Shown: positions 8,567 to 18,789, counted from the stretch's first letter. The stretch: 64,000 nt of DNA from Paenibacillus sp. V4I3 (GCF_030817215.1 NZ_JAUSZA010000001.1:4872501-4936500), one strand, 5' to 3'. Notes: generated from the letters alone by a model not told the origin. Translations and numbers: made by a program.

Positions 8567-9740
8567 TCAGGAGACTTCTGAAATTGTAACGTTGTAGCCT
8601 AAGGTTTCGAGTCTTCGAACTGAGTTCCGTACAATAGCTCCAAGTTTTTGCTTATCAAAATAATCTTCACCTAAGTCTACATACATCTCTTTTCTTGTCA
8701 GCAGATAATAAGCGATTCTTAGCATGGCGTGGGCTACAACAATGGCTGCTCTTTTCCTACCTTTTCGTGCTAATGTTCGCCTATACATAGCACCAAGATA
8801 GTTTTTGGAAGCACCTACGGAATGCGCAGCTTCTGTTAATGCAGATTTTAAATATTTGTTTCCTTTCTTTCCCTTTGAAGACTTCCGTTTGCCCGCGCTC
8901 TCATTATGTCCAGGTACGAGTGCTGCCCAAGAACAGAAGTGAGCCGCACTTGGAAATTGGTTTTTAATATTTGTTCCTATTTCAGCTAAGATTTGTTCAG
9001 CCATTCGAGTGGCAATTCCAGGTATAGAATCTAATCGCTCTATGTCTTCCTGATCTGGGATGACTCTCTGGGCAACCTCTTGATCTAACATCTCAATTTG
9101 TTCAGTCAGAAAGTCAATATGGCTTAAAATGGTTTTAATCATCAAGCGTTGGTGAGGATTGACGTAGCCTCGAAGAGCAAGTTCGAGTTCTTCTTTTTTC
9201 TTTTTCATAGTGCGTCGAGCGAAGCTTGCTAATTTCTCAGGATCTTCTTCACCGTCTGCGATGGCGTGAAGCATGTCTTTAGACGAGACCCCCATAATAT
9301 CTGAAACCACAGATCCCAGTTTGATATTTGCTCCCTCTAGCACTTTTTGAATCCGATTATGTTGTCGGGCTCGTTCTTCAATGATGCTTCGGCGATAGCG
9401 AACTAGTTCTCTTAATTCTCGTTGAATTCGGTTTGGAATGAAACTAGCTTTCAGAAGTCCATGACGAAGAAGTTGGGCGATCCATTCAGCATCTTTGACA
9501 TCTGTTTTACGTCCTGGGAGAGCTTTCATATGCTGAGCATCCACGACAAGAAACTCAATATCTTCAGCTTCTAATAGGTTAACAATTGGTTTCCAGAAAA
9601 CGCCTGTACTCTCCATCGCTACGTGGGTACACCCATGCTTTTTAAGTTTGAATCTCCTTTCCTTCAGGTGTCATCGTACATGCGGTAATGGAATCCTTAT
9701 GTACATCCATACCACATGCTCGCTCAATGATAATATCCAT
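8567..9740 (-). pseudogene. IS110-family transposase, N-terminal region deleted/frameshifted
   Basis: On the minus strand the gene starts at 9740 with MDIIIERACGMDVHKDS, the first part of the DEDD domain, but after KGKEI-like codons about 20 codons are missing and the frame changes. It resumes at CTHVAMESTGVFWKP and runs intact through DVKDAEWIAQLLRHG and the Transposase_20 domain (LDSIPGIATRMAEQIL, CSWAALVPGHNESAGKRKS) to the stop at 8567. Because the first catalytic Asp (MDVHKD) is out of frame with the rest, the transposase is probably dead. It is a different IS110 subgroup from the copy at 4465. Confidence 0.85.
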
Positions 9741-9769
9741 TGAAATAATCCTTTCTACGGCTCTGAATA

Positions 9770-9985
9770 TTGGGGCTGGTGCAAAAACCAAAATAGGATT
9801 AATCTACCATGCGTGCTTCCCGAAAGGGAGCGACATTCTGTGATGCACCGTGGTCGTTGGAGTCAGACTAACGGATGGGCTCTAACGCACCATAGTTGAT
9901 CGACCTTCCTCACCCAGCCGTAGTAGAAGTATTCACGGATTTTATCCATTTTCATCCTCTGTGGTGCAGCGCTGATATTGCGCTG
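9770..9985 (-). other. IS110 left-end non-coding region, candidate bridge-RNA locus
   Basis: This stretch lies just upstream of the minus-strand transposase, where IS110-group elements encode the bridge RNA. It is conserved over about 215 bases in the transposase-less copy at 20945-21150, although neither is protein coding. Short stems such as GGTGCA/TGCACC and GGAGTCAGACTAAC fit a structured RNA. No promoter was verified. Confidence 0.45.
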
Positions 9986-10481
9986 CATGTATGGCTAACG
10001 AGGAACGATAGTGGAATAAAGAGGGAGCAGATAACCACGGCAGCTGCTTCCCTCGTTTCATTGAAGTACGTCTAGGACTTTATTTTCTCATCCATGGCTA
10101 TCGCTGTTTCAATACTTTTTTTACTGAGTCTGACGGCGGTTTTATGATTGGAAAAGCATGAGGACTAAACACATTCAGTCTAATAAGGACCGCGCTCGGC
10201 CGGGCGCTTCCGGAGCGACGTCTGTCGATGGAAATCTGGAAGAAATCGAGGGACCGGTTGCCAACGATGGAGATCCATAAGGACCGAGTGAGCAGCATGC
10301 AGCCGCCCCCGAACGAAGAAAAAATCGGAGTCTTCATACGTTCCTATGAGCAAAATCCTATCTGAGCTTAAGGTTAACTGCTAAGAAGATACCGTAAAAA
10401 TATATCCCATCTTGAAACATTTTCCAAATCACTGCGTCTACATCATTGTAAGAAATGATAAAAACAAAAGGATGTGTAAGA
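9986..10481 (+). other. intergenic repeat and gene-less spacer
   Basis: Holds GCTAACGAGGAACGATAG (box A), a stem around GGGAGCAG...CTGCTTCCC, and GTCTAGGACTTTATTTTC, a short motif repeated at 36588 and 36710. From 10130 to 10345 one frame reads somewhat protein-like (LPTMEIHKDRVSSMQPPP) but has stops and no start; it may be a gene relic. Confidence 0.4.
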
Positions 10482-11990
10482 GTGAACTGGAAAAATATTT
10501 ATATAACGGTGTCGTTACTCTGCCTGTTGCAGCCGTTTTCAGCTACATCAGGCGTGCAAGCTGCAAGCAATACGGTAAAAGTAAGGATTCCTGATTTCCC
10601 GGTTCAGATAAATGGACAGATCATCGATAATCAGCAAAGCAAATATCCGTTCCTGTTATATAAAGATATTACTTACATGCCGCTGACTTGGGATAATACG
10701 CAAGAACTCGGCATTCAGATTGCATTTGATTCCGAGAATGGCCTGATGATAGGGCAGGGAGGCGGGTCTCATAGCGGCGGATGGTACGGCTTGAAGCTGA
10801 CGAAGTTTGAGCAGGATCTATCCGCATCTAACTCCTTGTCCCGCAGTTATACCGCATCGATGCCTGGCTTTCCGATTATCATTACGGATAATTACATCGA
10901 CAATTGGGATGAGACCTTTCCGCTGTTGGAGTTTCAAGACGTTACTTACATGCCGCTGACCTGGACTTATGTTCATGAATGGTTGAAACTGGACATTCTC
11001 TGGGATTCTGTCAATGGCTTGAACATTATTGGCAATCAGGAGCAGATATTGGATCGCATCTATTATGATGATAAGGATTATCTATACTTCTACCCTAACC
11101 TGGTAACAAATAAATCGCTGGGAAGCATCAAGGTGAAGAAGACCTTGGAGGAGAAGCCCGTATGGATGACCTAGGAGGAGACGGAGCAGCATAACTCCGC
11201 GATCAAAAAGTTGCTAGATCAGTATGCTGGTCAATCCGCCCGGCTCGATAAAAAGGAAGACGGGCTTTATTACCAAGGCATGAAGCTGCTGACCAAGGAG
11301 GAGATTACCGTTGACTCCAACGCGGCGGGGAATCCGACGCTCAGTAGTTTATCGGCTACACTTTACAAGCTTACGGAACAGATGTCGCTACTAGCCGTAA
11401 GCAAGGTAATCGGTTTCGGAGCTGGACATAACATGTCGGATGATCACCTTTATCTGATCCGGGACGGCAAGGCCAAGGATATCGAGTCCTTTCAGCAGAT
11501 TCCGGACAGAGTCATTCCGAATGCCGACGGCAGCTTCTGGATAATTAGTAACGGAAAAGCAGTCATGCGCGGACGTATTTCTGGAGGTACACGTAAGCTG
11601 GCACTGCTTGACGCTCAAGGTAACATTCGCCTAGCTAATGATGTGTTGAACGAGTCTGATATCATTGTTCAAGGCCTGAACAATCCGGGCTTGAGGCAGC
11701 TTACGGATAAGGATGGGCGTCTGATGATTCTGCGATTCGGTTCTACAGTCGATTTTCAAGTACAAGATACGCTTGGCTTTTATCTGTTGGATACCAGCTT
11801 TCAAGTGGAGAAGCAGGAGGTTTACAACGAGCTTGCAAAAGATGCCAAGGAGCAGTACCGATTGACCGAGATATATATGGGAATCGACCGGGACCTCTAC
11901 CTACGGAGCCGGATCGACAATACGATGATCAACTACACAAAGAATATAAGAGGCATGTGGTACGATCATGAGATGTTAGAAACCGAATAG
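10482..11990 (+). pseudogene. secreted stalk-domain protein with internal amber stop
   Basis: GTG at 10482 follows AAAGGATG and opens a signal peptide (KNIYITVSLLCLLQPFS ... VQA). Two stalk-type (copper-amine-oxidase N-terminal-like) modules follow: INGQIIDNQQSKYPFLLYKD with ITYMPLTWD, and YIDNWDETFPLLEFQD with VTYMPLTW. A TAG at 11172 interrupts the frame after KPVWMT, and the same frame then stays open to 11990 through a beta-rich domain. One base change would restore a 502-codon gene. Probably a cell-surface protein in Paenibacillaceae. Confidence 0.75.
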
Positions 11991-12192
11991 TAAGACCTCT
12001 TCCCAGTCGGATGGGGGCGTTATTGATGAAAGAAAATATTAGATCCAACAAGGCTCTTTGCGTAAAACGCATAACGAATAAGATCAAAAGTATGGCAAAG
12101 AAGCCATGAATATTATTATTAAGTGAGCTTTTGTCCCCCGAAACACATCATATATGGGTGGATGTGAATGATTTTAATCGACGTGCATGCAT

Positions 12193-12309
12193 TTTTATGA
12201 ATCAGTTGGTTTTATTTATGAAGGAAGACTCTGGGATAGTTTCTTCAAGGGCAATGGATATGAACTCCTTGTATTAATGTCTGTCCTTAGACCTTAGTAT
12301 AAGGGGTAA
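12193..12309 (+). pseudogene. GNAT acetyltransferase, C-terminal remnant
   Basis: FYESVGFIYEGRLWDSFF followed by GNGYELLVLMSVLRP is the C-terminal strand of a GNAT N-acetyltransferase. A TAG at 12295 falls where the family continues with E-Y-K. The rest of the gene is absent; 11991-12192 shows nothing else I can support. Confidence 0.6.
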
Positions 12310-12316
12310 GTTATTG

Positions 12317-12856
12317 AGCTAACGGAAAAGTATGACAAGTTCTGCTATAAGCGACTAACTTCGTGAAAAGCAGGAGATTACAATGAGTAATCTTAACTTT
12401 ACAACCGAGGATGGGAATGACGGAACCATGTATCCCGAAACCATTCCGCCAATACTCCTGCGCGCGTCATGACTAACAGGTCATGTGGTGTGAAGTACAG
12501 GTAGATTCGGCAGAACGAAGGCTGAAGCCATTCGAATAGAAAAGGTATGTGGGCGGATATGCCGCGTGGCTGAAAAACTGGATATGGTGAGAATGTTCAA
12601 ACAGACTGAACTGACGAACTTCCGAATGTACAGGTCTAAAGTTAGAACATATGGAAACATATGTACCAACAAACGATGGGGTGGGCGGCGTAAAGTAAAA
12701 ATTTTTTCTATGAAATACGCTATGCCGAACAATGGCGGCATTGGTCTCGCAGGCTTAGAGGAAGCACCTAAGTCCAGAAAGAATAGCTAGGATGTAAGGG
12801 ACTTGGAAAGCAAGGGACGTTGCAACAAGGGCTGTTACCCGAAACGGTTGTTATAA
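12317..12856 (+). repeat. 540-bp non-coding repeat element, copy 1
   Basis: Over 90% identical by eye to 22659-23198. Both copies begin inside a box-A-like sequence (GCTAACGGAAAA) and contain stems GCAGGAG/CTCCTGC, ATGAC..GTCAT, AACATATG..CATATGT and GCGGATATGCCGC. An internal open frame (12566-12790) differs between copies mostly by amino-acid-changing substitutions, so it is not a gene. Copy 1 ends in GATAAACCCTTAAAACCGAG plus box B. Possibly a structured RNA element or the 5' domain of a group II intron without its other domains. Confidence 0.65.
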
Positions 12857-12974
12857 CAGATAAACCCTTAAAACCGAGGGACGGTCAGTATAGTTTAGTT
12901 ATAAACGTACTTTCCAAAAAAGTGTGTGGTAAACTGTTCGAAGCACGACACTTGAGGGGGATGAAAGAAGAACT

Positions 12975-13916
12975 ATGGAAGACTCTGTAGTTATACAAGC
13001 AGAACGAATTGCAGGCGATTTTCATCTGGAACAAGTAAAAACTTCATATCAGATCATAGGTAAAGGCATCACAAATCAGGTTTGCGTAGTCGAGACGGAG
13101 AGTCGCAAAGTTGTTGTCCGCATGAACAATAAAGATACATATCCAAGCTATATGAAGGAAAAATGGTGTATCGAGCAAGCAGCCGCGATCGGCATTCCAG
13201 GACCTGAGGTGTTGTCCATTGGTATAGTTGATGAAACCGCATATATGATTCAAGCTTTTGTTGATGGAGACAACGGGTCAGACAGTACGGTTCTCAAGTC
13301 CGATGTTTGGTGGCAGATTGGAAAATACGCCAAACTTATACATTCTATCCCAGTGAAGGGGTATGGGGAAAATCTGATTGATCCCGTCCATGGTGAGTTT
13401 CATTCACCTTCTCATGCAGGATCGGACGGCAGTTGGCAAGGGTATGTGCAGTATAATATCAATAGTTTGACGGAGTCTGATCGGTTGATTGAGCTTGGAG
13501 TAATCACTCAGATGAAATCGCAGAGAGTAAGAAAACTGTTCGAGAATTTGAAGAAAGAAACGTTCCGCTTCGGTTTAAACCATGGAGATATCTCATTAAA
13601 GAATACGATTGTCAATCAGGAAAACCAAGTTATATTGCTGGATTGGGAAAGTGCAGGAGTAAGCGTGGTACCGCATGGAGCTGTTATTCAATTGATGCAT
13701 TACCAAATACTGGGACTGAAAGAAGGCCCAAATATTGAGGAATTCAAAGCGTTTTTAGACGGGTACGGTATAAGTGAAGAAGACCTTGCTGATATGAGAC
13801 ATTTGCTGCTATTGAGAGCGTTCGATAACCTCAGGTGGGCTATTGATCGAAGTCCGGACCTGATCGAATCCTATGCTGCGTTCGCGAAACAAGTCGTTGA
13901 CATGATTATGGATTAG
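12975..13916 (+). CDS. aminoglycoside phosphotransferase-family kinase
   Basis: The 313-aa protein has the APH/choline-kinase fold: nucleotide-binding N-lobe (IGKGITNQVCVVETESRKVVVRM), the catalytic loop HGDISLKN near residue 205 (HxDxxxxN) and the metal-binding LLDWESAG near 222 (DxE in place of DxD). It should transfer a phosphate from ATP to a small hydroxylated substrate. Similar stand-alone proteins act on aminoglycosides, macrolides, homoserine or sugars; nothing here decides which. The ATG at 12975 has an AAAGAAGA site. No partner gene is adjacent. Confidence 0.8.
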   Translation: MEDSVVIQAERIAGDFHLEQVKTSYQIIGKGITNQVCVVETESRKVVVRMNNKDTYPSYMKEKWCIEQAAAIGIPGPEVLSIGIVDETAYMIQAFVDGDNGSDSTVLKSDVWWQIGKYAKLIHSIPVKGYGENLIDPVHGEFHSPSHAGSDGSWQGYVQYNINSLTESDRLIELGVITQMKSQRVRKLFENLKKETFRFGLNHGDISLKNTIVNQENQVILLDWESAGVSVVPHGAVIQLMHYQILGLKEGPNIEEFKAFLDGYGISEEDLADMRHLLLLRAFDNLRWAIDRSPDLIESYAAFAKQVVDMIMD

Positions 13917-13964
13917 CAGAGATTGAGCGATGTTTTTGTATCTCAATCTAACCAAGGGTGAAGA

Positions 13965-14172
13965 AAATGATTGAACTAACGGAAACGATAGCACAATAAT
14001 AAAACAGGCTGCCTGCATACTAGCATACTGGTAGCCTGTTCAAGTAACGGGCAGATAGTTCAATAATGTTAAAGGGTTTAGGTTGCTGTATCTCTAACGG
14101 GGAACTATAGTTGAGGAGCCTGTTTAGCGGTAGCTCCTCATTTTTATATTGAGGACGGGCAGTATAGCAGAG
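13965..14172 (+). repeat. two tandem intergenic repeat units
   Basis: Unit 1: box A (CTAACGGAAACGATAGC), stem AACAGGCTGCC/GGTAGCCTGTT, box B (GTAACGGGCAGATAGTT). Unit 2: box A (CTAACGGGGAACTATAG), stem TTGAGGAGC..GCTCCTCA, box B (GGACGGGCAGTATAGC). These are the clearest complete units in the window and define the architecture box A, hairpin, box B. Confidence 0.75.
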
Positions 14173-14266
14173 TTAATCACATCATTCAAATTACATAAAA
14201 AGGTAATTGTGGTTGCTCGTCGAATATATCTTTAGGATTTATGTAAAAACAATTGGAGGTATTGCT

Positions 14267-14641
14267 ATGGAAGAAATCAAAATAAAAGGACCCACCATGG
14301 TATTACTTGTCAGTAATTTAGAAGATTCAATCGAATATTATAAGAAACTTGGATTCAAGTATGAACTAATTGGTGGACCTGATGTACAACATGTCCATAT
14401 GAGTAGAGACGCGGTTACTTTCATTTTACATCCTGCGAAGAATAAAAGTGATGTTAAGCCCTTTTCCTCGGTCGAAGGTGGATTATACTTTGACGCTTTT
14501 TGTTATACAGATGTAAGACGAATTCTTGAGGAGTTTAAAACAAAAGGAATAGAAATTGTTAAAGGACATGATTTAAATGACTTTTTTAGTGAATTTACGA
14601 TTAAAGATCCAGATGGATATAGAATTTCATTCGGTGGATAG
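14267..14641 (+). CDS. VOC (glyoxalase/bleomycin-resistance) family protein
   Basis: The 124-aa protein has the two beta-alpha-beta-beta-beta modules of the vicinal-oxygen-chelate fold: LLVSNLEDSIEYYKKLGF at the start, VTFILHPAK in the middle, and FFSEFTIKDPDGYRISFGG at the end, including the usual metal-ligand Glu (EF) and DPDG turn. GGAGGT precedes the ATG at 14267. Function could be drug binding, lyase or dioxygenase; it is isolated between repeat units, so there is no context. Confidence 0.8.
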   Translation: MEEIKIKGPTMVLLVSNLEDSIEYYKKLGFKYELIGGPDVQHVHMSRDAVTFILHPAKNKSDVKPFSSVEGGLYFDAFCYTDVRRILEEFKTKGIEIVKGHDLNDFFSEFTIKDPDGYRISFGG

Positions 14642-14654
14642 AATCTGGCAATCA

Positions 14655-14713
14655 ATACCTTCGTTACGCAACGGAAAACTATAGTTGAGGGGCTTGCTTC
14701 GCGGCAACTCCTC
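14655..14713 (+). repeat. intergenic repeat unit
   Basis: AACGGAAAACTATAGTTGAG (box A) followed by a stem with arms GAGGGGCTTGC and GGCAACTCCTC. It abuts a truncated acetyltransferase gene, as if a repeat-mediated deletion removed the 5' half. Confidence 0.55.
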
Positions 14714-14715
14714 TT

Positions 14716-14970
14716 TTGTTTGCGATATCAAAAGATTATAGAGGCAAAGGCTACACCACCCAAGCCGCACAAGGAATTATTAATTATTTGTTTGAGAACA
14801 CCAATATTGAGGTACTTAACGCTATAGCTATAATACGTAACATACCATCGAACAGAGTAATACAAAAATGTGGTTTCGATTTTCTAAACATGATTGAGAT
14901 TAAAAACGAGAATTATAATTATTACAAACTTACTGCTGCGTTATTGTCTATTATAATTGAAAGAGCATGA
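14716..14970 (+). pseudogene. GNAT acetyltransferase, N-terminally truncated
   Basis: ISKDYRGKGYTTQAAQGIIN is the acetyl-CoA-binding motif A (R/Q-x-x-G-x-G/A type) and NIPSNRVIQKCGFDFL is motif B of RimJ/RimL-like GNATs. The N-terminal 80 or so residues are missing and the frame merges directly with the preceding repeat. No ribosome binding site, so probably not expressed. Confidence 0.65.
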
Positions 14971-15113
14971 CTTTTGGCATAGAGCATGAAATTTATCATG
15001 CTTTATCGATCAAATGTTGTGCTCTTTTTGATGTAAAGACATGACTTTCCACAGGTTTGCATGCGCGCTATTCTTGTTAAAATCCAAGTAATGAAAACAA
15101 AAGAAGGATAGGC

Positions 15114-15215
15114 GTGAAAAAATTTGGCTTAACGGTTCGATTCGTCCTTGTGGTTGTTGTTATTACATTAGTGGTTGGAACTTTGTATGAAGTAAATTGT
15201 TTTCTGAACTATTAA
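15114..15215 (+). CDS. short membrane peptide, probable truncated gene upstream of msrAB
   Basis: GTG at 15114 with AAGGATAGG upstream gives a 33-residue peptide, one hydrophobic segment (FVLVVVVITLVVGTLYEV). msrAB genes are often preceded by a thiol-disulfide (TlpA/CcdA-like) gene, and this could be its surviving 5' end. The upstream region shares short blocks (CATGACTTTTGGCATA, GCATGAAATTT, GTTAAAATCCAAGT) with the region before the msrB remnant at 32556. Confidence 0.35.
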   Translation: MKKFGLTVRFVLVVVVITLVVGTLYEVNCFLNY

Positions 15216-15266
15216 GAGACTGGGGTGTACGCTATCCCAATATGTACCGCGGAGGTGTAAGGGAAC

Positions 15267-16391
15267 ATGAAGGTAACAAACCGCAAATTATTGGCGCTGT
15301 CCATAACTCTGCTTGTCTTTCTTGGTTACTCCTTTTTCAGTTCAAATCACAAAAAAGACATCGTGAAAGCTCAAGATGCGATGACAACAACGAATGAAAT
15401 TTCGAACACGCCAGACGAAACGGCTATTTTTGCAGGTGGCTGCTTCTGGTTGATGGAAGAGGTATTTGAGAAGCTTGATGGTGTGTTAGGCGTTGAAAGC
15501 GGCTATACGGGAGGCCATAAGGAAAATCCTACTTATGAAGAAGTGGGGTCTCAAACTACGGGACATCTCGAATCGGTGGAAGTTCGATATAACCCGAATC
15601 AGATTTCGTATGATAAACTACTGCAAATTTTCTGGCGAAACGTTGATCCAACGGATGCAGAGGGACAATTTGCTAATCGCGGCTGCGAATATCAAACCGC
15701 CATATTTTATAAAAACAATGAACAAAAGGAGTTGGCTGAGGCGTCTAGAGATGCTTTAGTAGCTTCAGAAAGGTTCAAAAAACCGATTATAACGAAGATT
15801 GAATCTGAATCGACGTTTTACAAGGCGGAAGCAGAGCATCAAAACTTTTTCATGAATAACCCGATCAGTTTCAAAATCAATTTGCTCGGCTCCGGCCGCG
15901 ATGCAAGCTTAGAAAGAATCTGGGGGAGTGACAGAAACGTGAACATTCAAAAAGGTTTTAATAAGGAAGAAAAGCTGAAAACGCTGACCAAACTCCAATA
16001 TGAGGTCACTCAACATGGGGTGGACGAAGAGCCATTTAACAACGAATACTGGGACAACAACGAGCAAGGCATTTACGTGGATATCGTTTCCGGCGAGCCG
16101 CTGTTTAGCTCGAAGGACAAATTTGATGCAGGTGTAGGCTGGCCAAATTTCACAAAACCACTGGAGCCCAACAATCTGATTGTGAAAAATAGCTATGGCT
16201 TTGTGTCTGTAGCTCCCGAGGTTAAAAGCAAGAATGCCGATTCCTTTCTTGGCCACAAGTTCAATAACGGTCCCAAACCAACGGGAGTACGATACTGCAT
16301 TAATTCTGCGGCTTTAAAATTTATACCGAAGCATGAACTTGAAGAAAGAGGCTACGGTGCGTATGTCAAGCTTTTTGATGAACAGTCATGA
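15267..16391 (+). CDS. msrAB: secreted bifunctional methionine sulfoxide reductase A/B
   Basis: A signal-anchor (LLALSITLLVFLGYSFF) is followed by an MsrA domain with the catalytic FAGGCFWLMEEVFEKLDGV and GYTGG, ending near residue 210, then an MsrB domain with GWPNF and the catalytic RYCINSAALKF. It reduces S- and R-methionine sulfoxide in exported or surface proteins. The MsrB zinc cysteines are absent, as in many Firmicutes enzymes. GGAGGTG precedes the ATG. A frameshifted sensor/regulator pair at 30.8-32.4 kb is followed by a decayed msrB copy, suggesting the locus was once duplicated and two-component regulated. Confidence 0.9.
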   Translation: MKVTNRKLLALSITLLVFLGYSFFSSNHKKDIVKAQDAMTTTNEISNTPDETAIFAGGCFWLMEEVFEKLDGVLGVESGYTGGHKENPTYEEVGSQTTGHLESVEVRYNPNQISYDKLLQIFWRNVDPTDAEGQFANRGCEYQTAIFYKNNEQKELAEASRDALVASERFKKPIITKIESESTFYKAEAEHQNFFMNNPISFKINLLGSGRDASLERIWGSDRNVNIQKGFNKEEKLKTLTKLQYEVTQHGVDEEPFNNEYWDNNEQGIYVDIVSGEPLFSSKDKFDAGVGWPNFTKPLEPNNLIVKNSYGFVSVAPEVKSKNADSFLGHKFNNGPKPTGVRYCINSAALKFIPKHELEERGYGAYVKLFDEQS

Positions 16392-16455
16392 TGAGTTCGG
16401 TTTTCATATAAGGTAAGAAAATAATTACAATTACTTCAATCTGGAGGGGTTATAC

Positions 16456-16845
16456 ATGAGAGAAGAATTTATGTTCCATTCATTTAACAAACAACAAGAC
16501 GCATTTATTGACTTAGTTAACAAATCTCCATTAGACAAACGTAAAGTTGTGCCTGCAGGCTTTAAAACTAACCTTCTATGGCATGTCGGGCATGTACTTG
16601 TCGTTACTGAGTTCCATGTGTTTGGTCTTGCAGACTTACCTCGAGTTCTTCCGGAAAACTATCAAAACTTGTTTGCACACCGTACCAAAACTTCGGATTG
16701 GACAGAAGAACCGCCAACCTGGGAGGTATTAATCGCTCAACTGAAAGAACAACGTTACCTGATACATGAGACGTTGAAAGATAAACTGGAAGTGTCTGTG
16801 AAAGAATTAACTGGACAAGTAAGATTTCGACTTATGAAAGTATAG
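16456..16845 (+). pseudogene. DinB-family protein, C-terminally truncated
   Basis: FHSFNKQQDAFIDLV, NLLWHVGHVLVVTEFHVFGL and EEPPTWEVLIAQLKEQR fit DinB/YfiT-like four-helix proteins; WHVGH supplies one metal-ligand histidine. GGAGGGG precedes the ATG. After LKDKLEVSVKEL the expected last helix with the second histidine is replaced by TGQVRFRLMKV, so the protein is about 30 residues short. A related C-terminal fragment lies at 18790. Confidence 0.65.
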
Positions 16846-16877
16846 CAGCCAAGCAACCTTCAGTGGGGCGGAATAAG

Positions 16878-17006
16878 GTAAGTTTTTCAATTTTCGCTTA
16901 TGATCTCAACACCTTATGGATCTTTGATAATGCTTTAGGTGAATTGTATCGTTCTACAGATGGCGGTGAGAAATGGCAGTTTCTTGGTTCATCTCCATCT
17001 TTTTAA
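16878..17006 (+). pseudogene. remnant of a BNR/Ycf48-like repeat protein
   Basis: One frame reads FAYDLNTLWIFDNALG, ELYRSTDGGEKWQFLG and a stop after SSPSF. S-T-D-G-G-x-x-W is the Asp-box of sialidase/Ycf48-like beta-propellers. Only the last blade remains. Confidence 0.5.
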
Positions 17007-17016
17007 GATGTTCAGG

Positions 17017-17054
17017 AACGGCACGGTCCTATACAGGATGGTGCCGTTTAATTT
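17017..17054 (+). terminator. rho-independent terminator-like hairpin
   Basis: AACGGCAC (17017) pairs with GTGCCGTT (17041) and is followed by TAATTTG. It closes the remnants upstream of the SDR gene. Confidence 0.55.
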
Positions 17055-17117
17055 GTGTAGCCTAAGTGATTTTCAGAGCATAAACTGATATATGCCGAAT
17101 GCAAGGAGTAGAAACAT

Positions 17118-18011
17118 ATGCGACAAGTATATGGATACATTAAAAAAGTCGAGATGATTCCAATCCAATTCCCGCCGCAGCAACAGCCGTTTCAACCAGG
17201 ATTGGAATGGATGATGGTGCCGCTACCAGTTTCGGAAGACCCCAACTATCGAGGAAGCGGGAAGCTGGCGGGAAAAACAGCTATCGTATCCGGCGGGGAC
17301 AGTGGTATCGGCAAAGCGGTCTCCATTGCATTTGCCAAGGAGGGGGCAGATCTCGTCATTGTTTACCTAAATGAACATCAGGATGCCGAAAACACGAAAC
17401 AACGCATTGAACAATTAGGGCGTAAATGCTTGGCGATCGCTGGCGATTTGGGCGATGAAAGTTTTAGCCGGTTTGTAGTAGATAAGACGCTGAACACATA
17501 CGGGTCAATCGACATTCTCGTAAACAATTGTGCGGAAATGCATATTCAAAAGAGCTTCGAACAGATAAATCCTCAACAGTTGGTACGAACGTTTCAAACG
17601 AACATTTTTTCCTTCTTTTACTTATCACAAGCCGTCCTGCCTTATTTAAAGCCGGGAAGCTCGATTATTAACACGACATCCAGGGTCGCCTATCTCGGGA
17701 AGAGCGATTCGATTGACTATGCTGCTACAAAAGGCGCCATTGTAACATTTATCCGTTCGCTTGCTTTGAATTTGGTTGATCGGGACATTCGCGTGAACGG
17801 TGTCGCCCCGGGACCGGTCTGGACACCACTGAATGTATCGGCAGGGTATACGGTTGAGGAAATCATGACATTCGGTTACGAAACTCCGATGAAACGGGCC
17901 AGCCAACCGGCGGAGTTGGCCCCTGCTTATGTTTATCTAGCAAGCGACGACTCCAGATATGTAACGGGACAAATGATTCATGTTAACGGTGGTACCATTA
18001 CGAATAGTTAA
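17118..18011 (+). CDS. SDR-family oxidoreductase (general-stress type, YhdF/YhxC-like)
   Basis: A 297-aa classical SDR with a 45-residue N-terminal extension rich in Pro/Gln typical of the YhdF/YhxC/Gsp39 group. The cofactor motif is GGDSGIGKA near residue 58, the structural motif NNCAE replaces NNAAE, catalytic Ser is in IINTTSRVAY and YAATKG carries Tyr and Lys. It ends YVTGQMIHVNGG as usual. NAD(P)-dependent; physiological substrate unknown, often stress-induced. AAGGAG precedes the ATG. Confidence 0.85.
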   Translation: MRQVYGYIKKVEMIPIQFPPQQQPFQPGLEWMMVPLPVSEDPNYRGSGKLAGKTAIVSGGDSGIGKAVSIAFAKEGADLVIVYLNEHQDAENTKQRIEQLGRKCLAIAGDLGDESFSRFVVDKTLNTYGSIDILVNNCAEMHIQKSFEQINPQQLVRTFQTNIFSFFYLSQAVLPYLKPGSSIINTTSRVAYLGKSDSIDYAATKGAIVTFIRSLALNLVDRDIRVNGVAPGPVWTPLNVSAGYTVEEIMTFGYETPMKRASQPAELAPAYVYLASDDSRYVTGQMIHVNGGTITNS

Positions 18012-18029
18012 AACGTTAAGCATACAGCG

Positions 18030-18150
18030 GATAATGCTGACAGGACTACTAAGTTTCTATAAAAAATTGGGAATACGATAACAAGCCTGGGGGAAACGGA
18101 AACAGGGCTTAACCTATCAATAAGCTACCGCGTGGCAGCTTATTGTGGGG
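18030..18150 (+). other. spacer with a hairpin, no gene
   Basis: AATAAGCTACCGCG and CGTGGCAGCTTATT form a stem followed by GTGGGG, so it is not a typical terminator. No coding potential. Confidence 0.35.
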
Positions 18151-18785
18151 AAAAAAGCGGAACTGTTCCATGGGGTAACACTAAATCCAGAAATCACCAT
18201 GTCCTGTCAACATGATCCACTGCTCCGCTCTATAATTGATGAGGCGGGTCACCTTACCGCGGATGGTGCCGGTATTGTCATGGTCTCCGTTTAAAAGGGA
18301 ATCCACTTCACGAACGTGTTACCGGATGTGATCTTTTAATCAATTTATTGAAGAAAGGGAATAGAAATAATTGGTCGTTTTATCTTCTGGGCGCGAATGA
18401 GATGACTAGTAAAAAGGTTGCAGAAGTAATAAGTAAAACTTACCCAAACATATCCATTTTGGGTAGACAGCATGGCTTTTTTGATCAGAACAATGAGGTG
18501 CAAATTGCAGATGAGATTACGACCTGGAGTCCCGATGTATTAGTAGTTGCACTTGGAGCCCCAAAAGCTGAATTTTGGATACATAAGTTTAAAAACCAAT
18601 TAAATGTTAGGATTGCTATTGGCGTTGGAGGAAGTCTCGATATCATTGCCGGGACAGTAAAAAGAGCACCAGTTAAAGAAGAAGTTAAATGTGAATTGGC
18701 TTTATCGATTAATAAATCAACCTTCTAGATGGCGAAGACAATTAATTTTGCCTCGTTTTTGCAATGAAAGCATTGTTCTAGGAAT
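18151..18785 (+). pseudogene. WecG/TagA/CpsF glycosyltransferase, frameshifted
   Basis: Pieces in three frames line up with the family: VTLNPEITMSCQHDP and ADGAGIVMVS; LKGNPLHERVTGCDLLINLL; SFYLLGANEMTSKKVAEVI, LGRQHGFF, PDVLVVALGAPKAEFWI and GVGGSLDIIAGTVKRAP; then NWLYRLINQPSRWRRQLILP. Frameshifts lie near 18289 and 18675. The family adds N-acetylmannosamine-type sugars in teichoic or surface polysaccharide synthesis. The N-terminal start is also missing, so this is a dead copy. Confidence 0.75.
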
Positions 18786-18789
18786 GAAG

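Noticed and set aside
10098..10337. 79-codon minus-strand frame
   Set aside because: No ribosome binding site, no recognisable domain, and composition unlike the neighbours' coding strands.
12566..12790. 74-codon frame inside the 540-bp element
   Set aside because: The copy at 22926 differs mainly at amino-acid-changing positions, so no coding constraint is evident.
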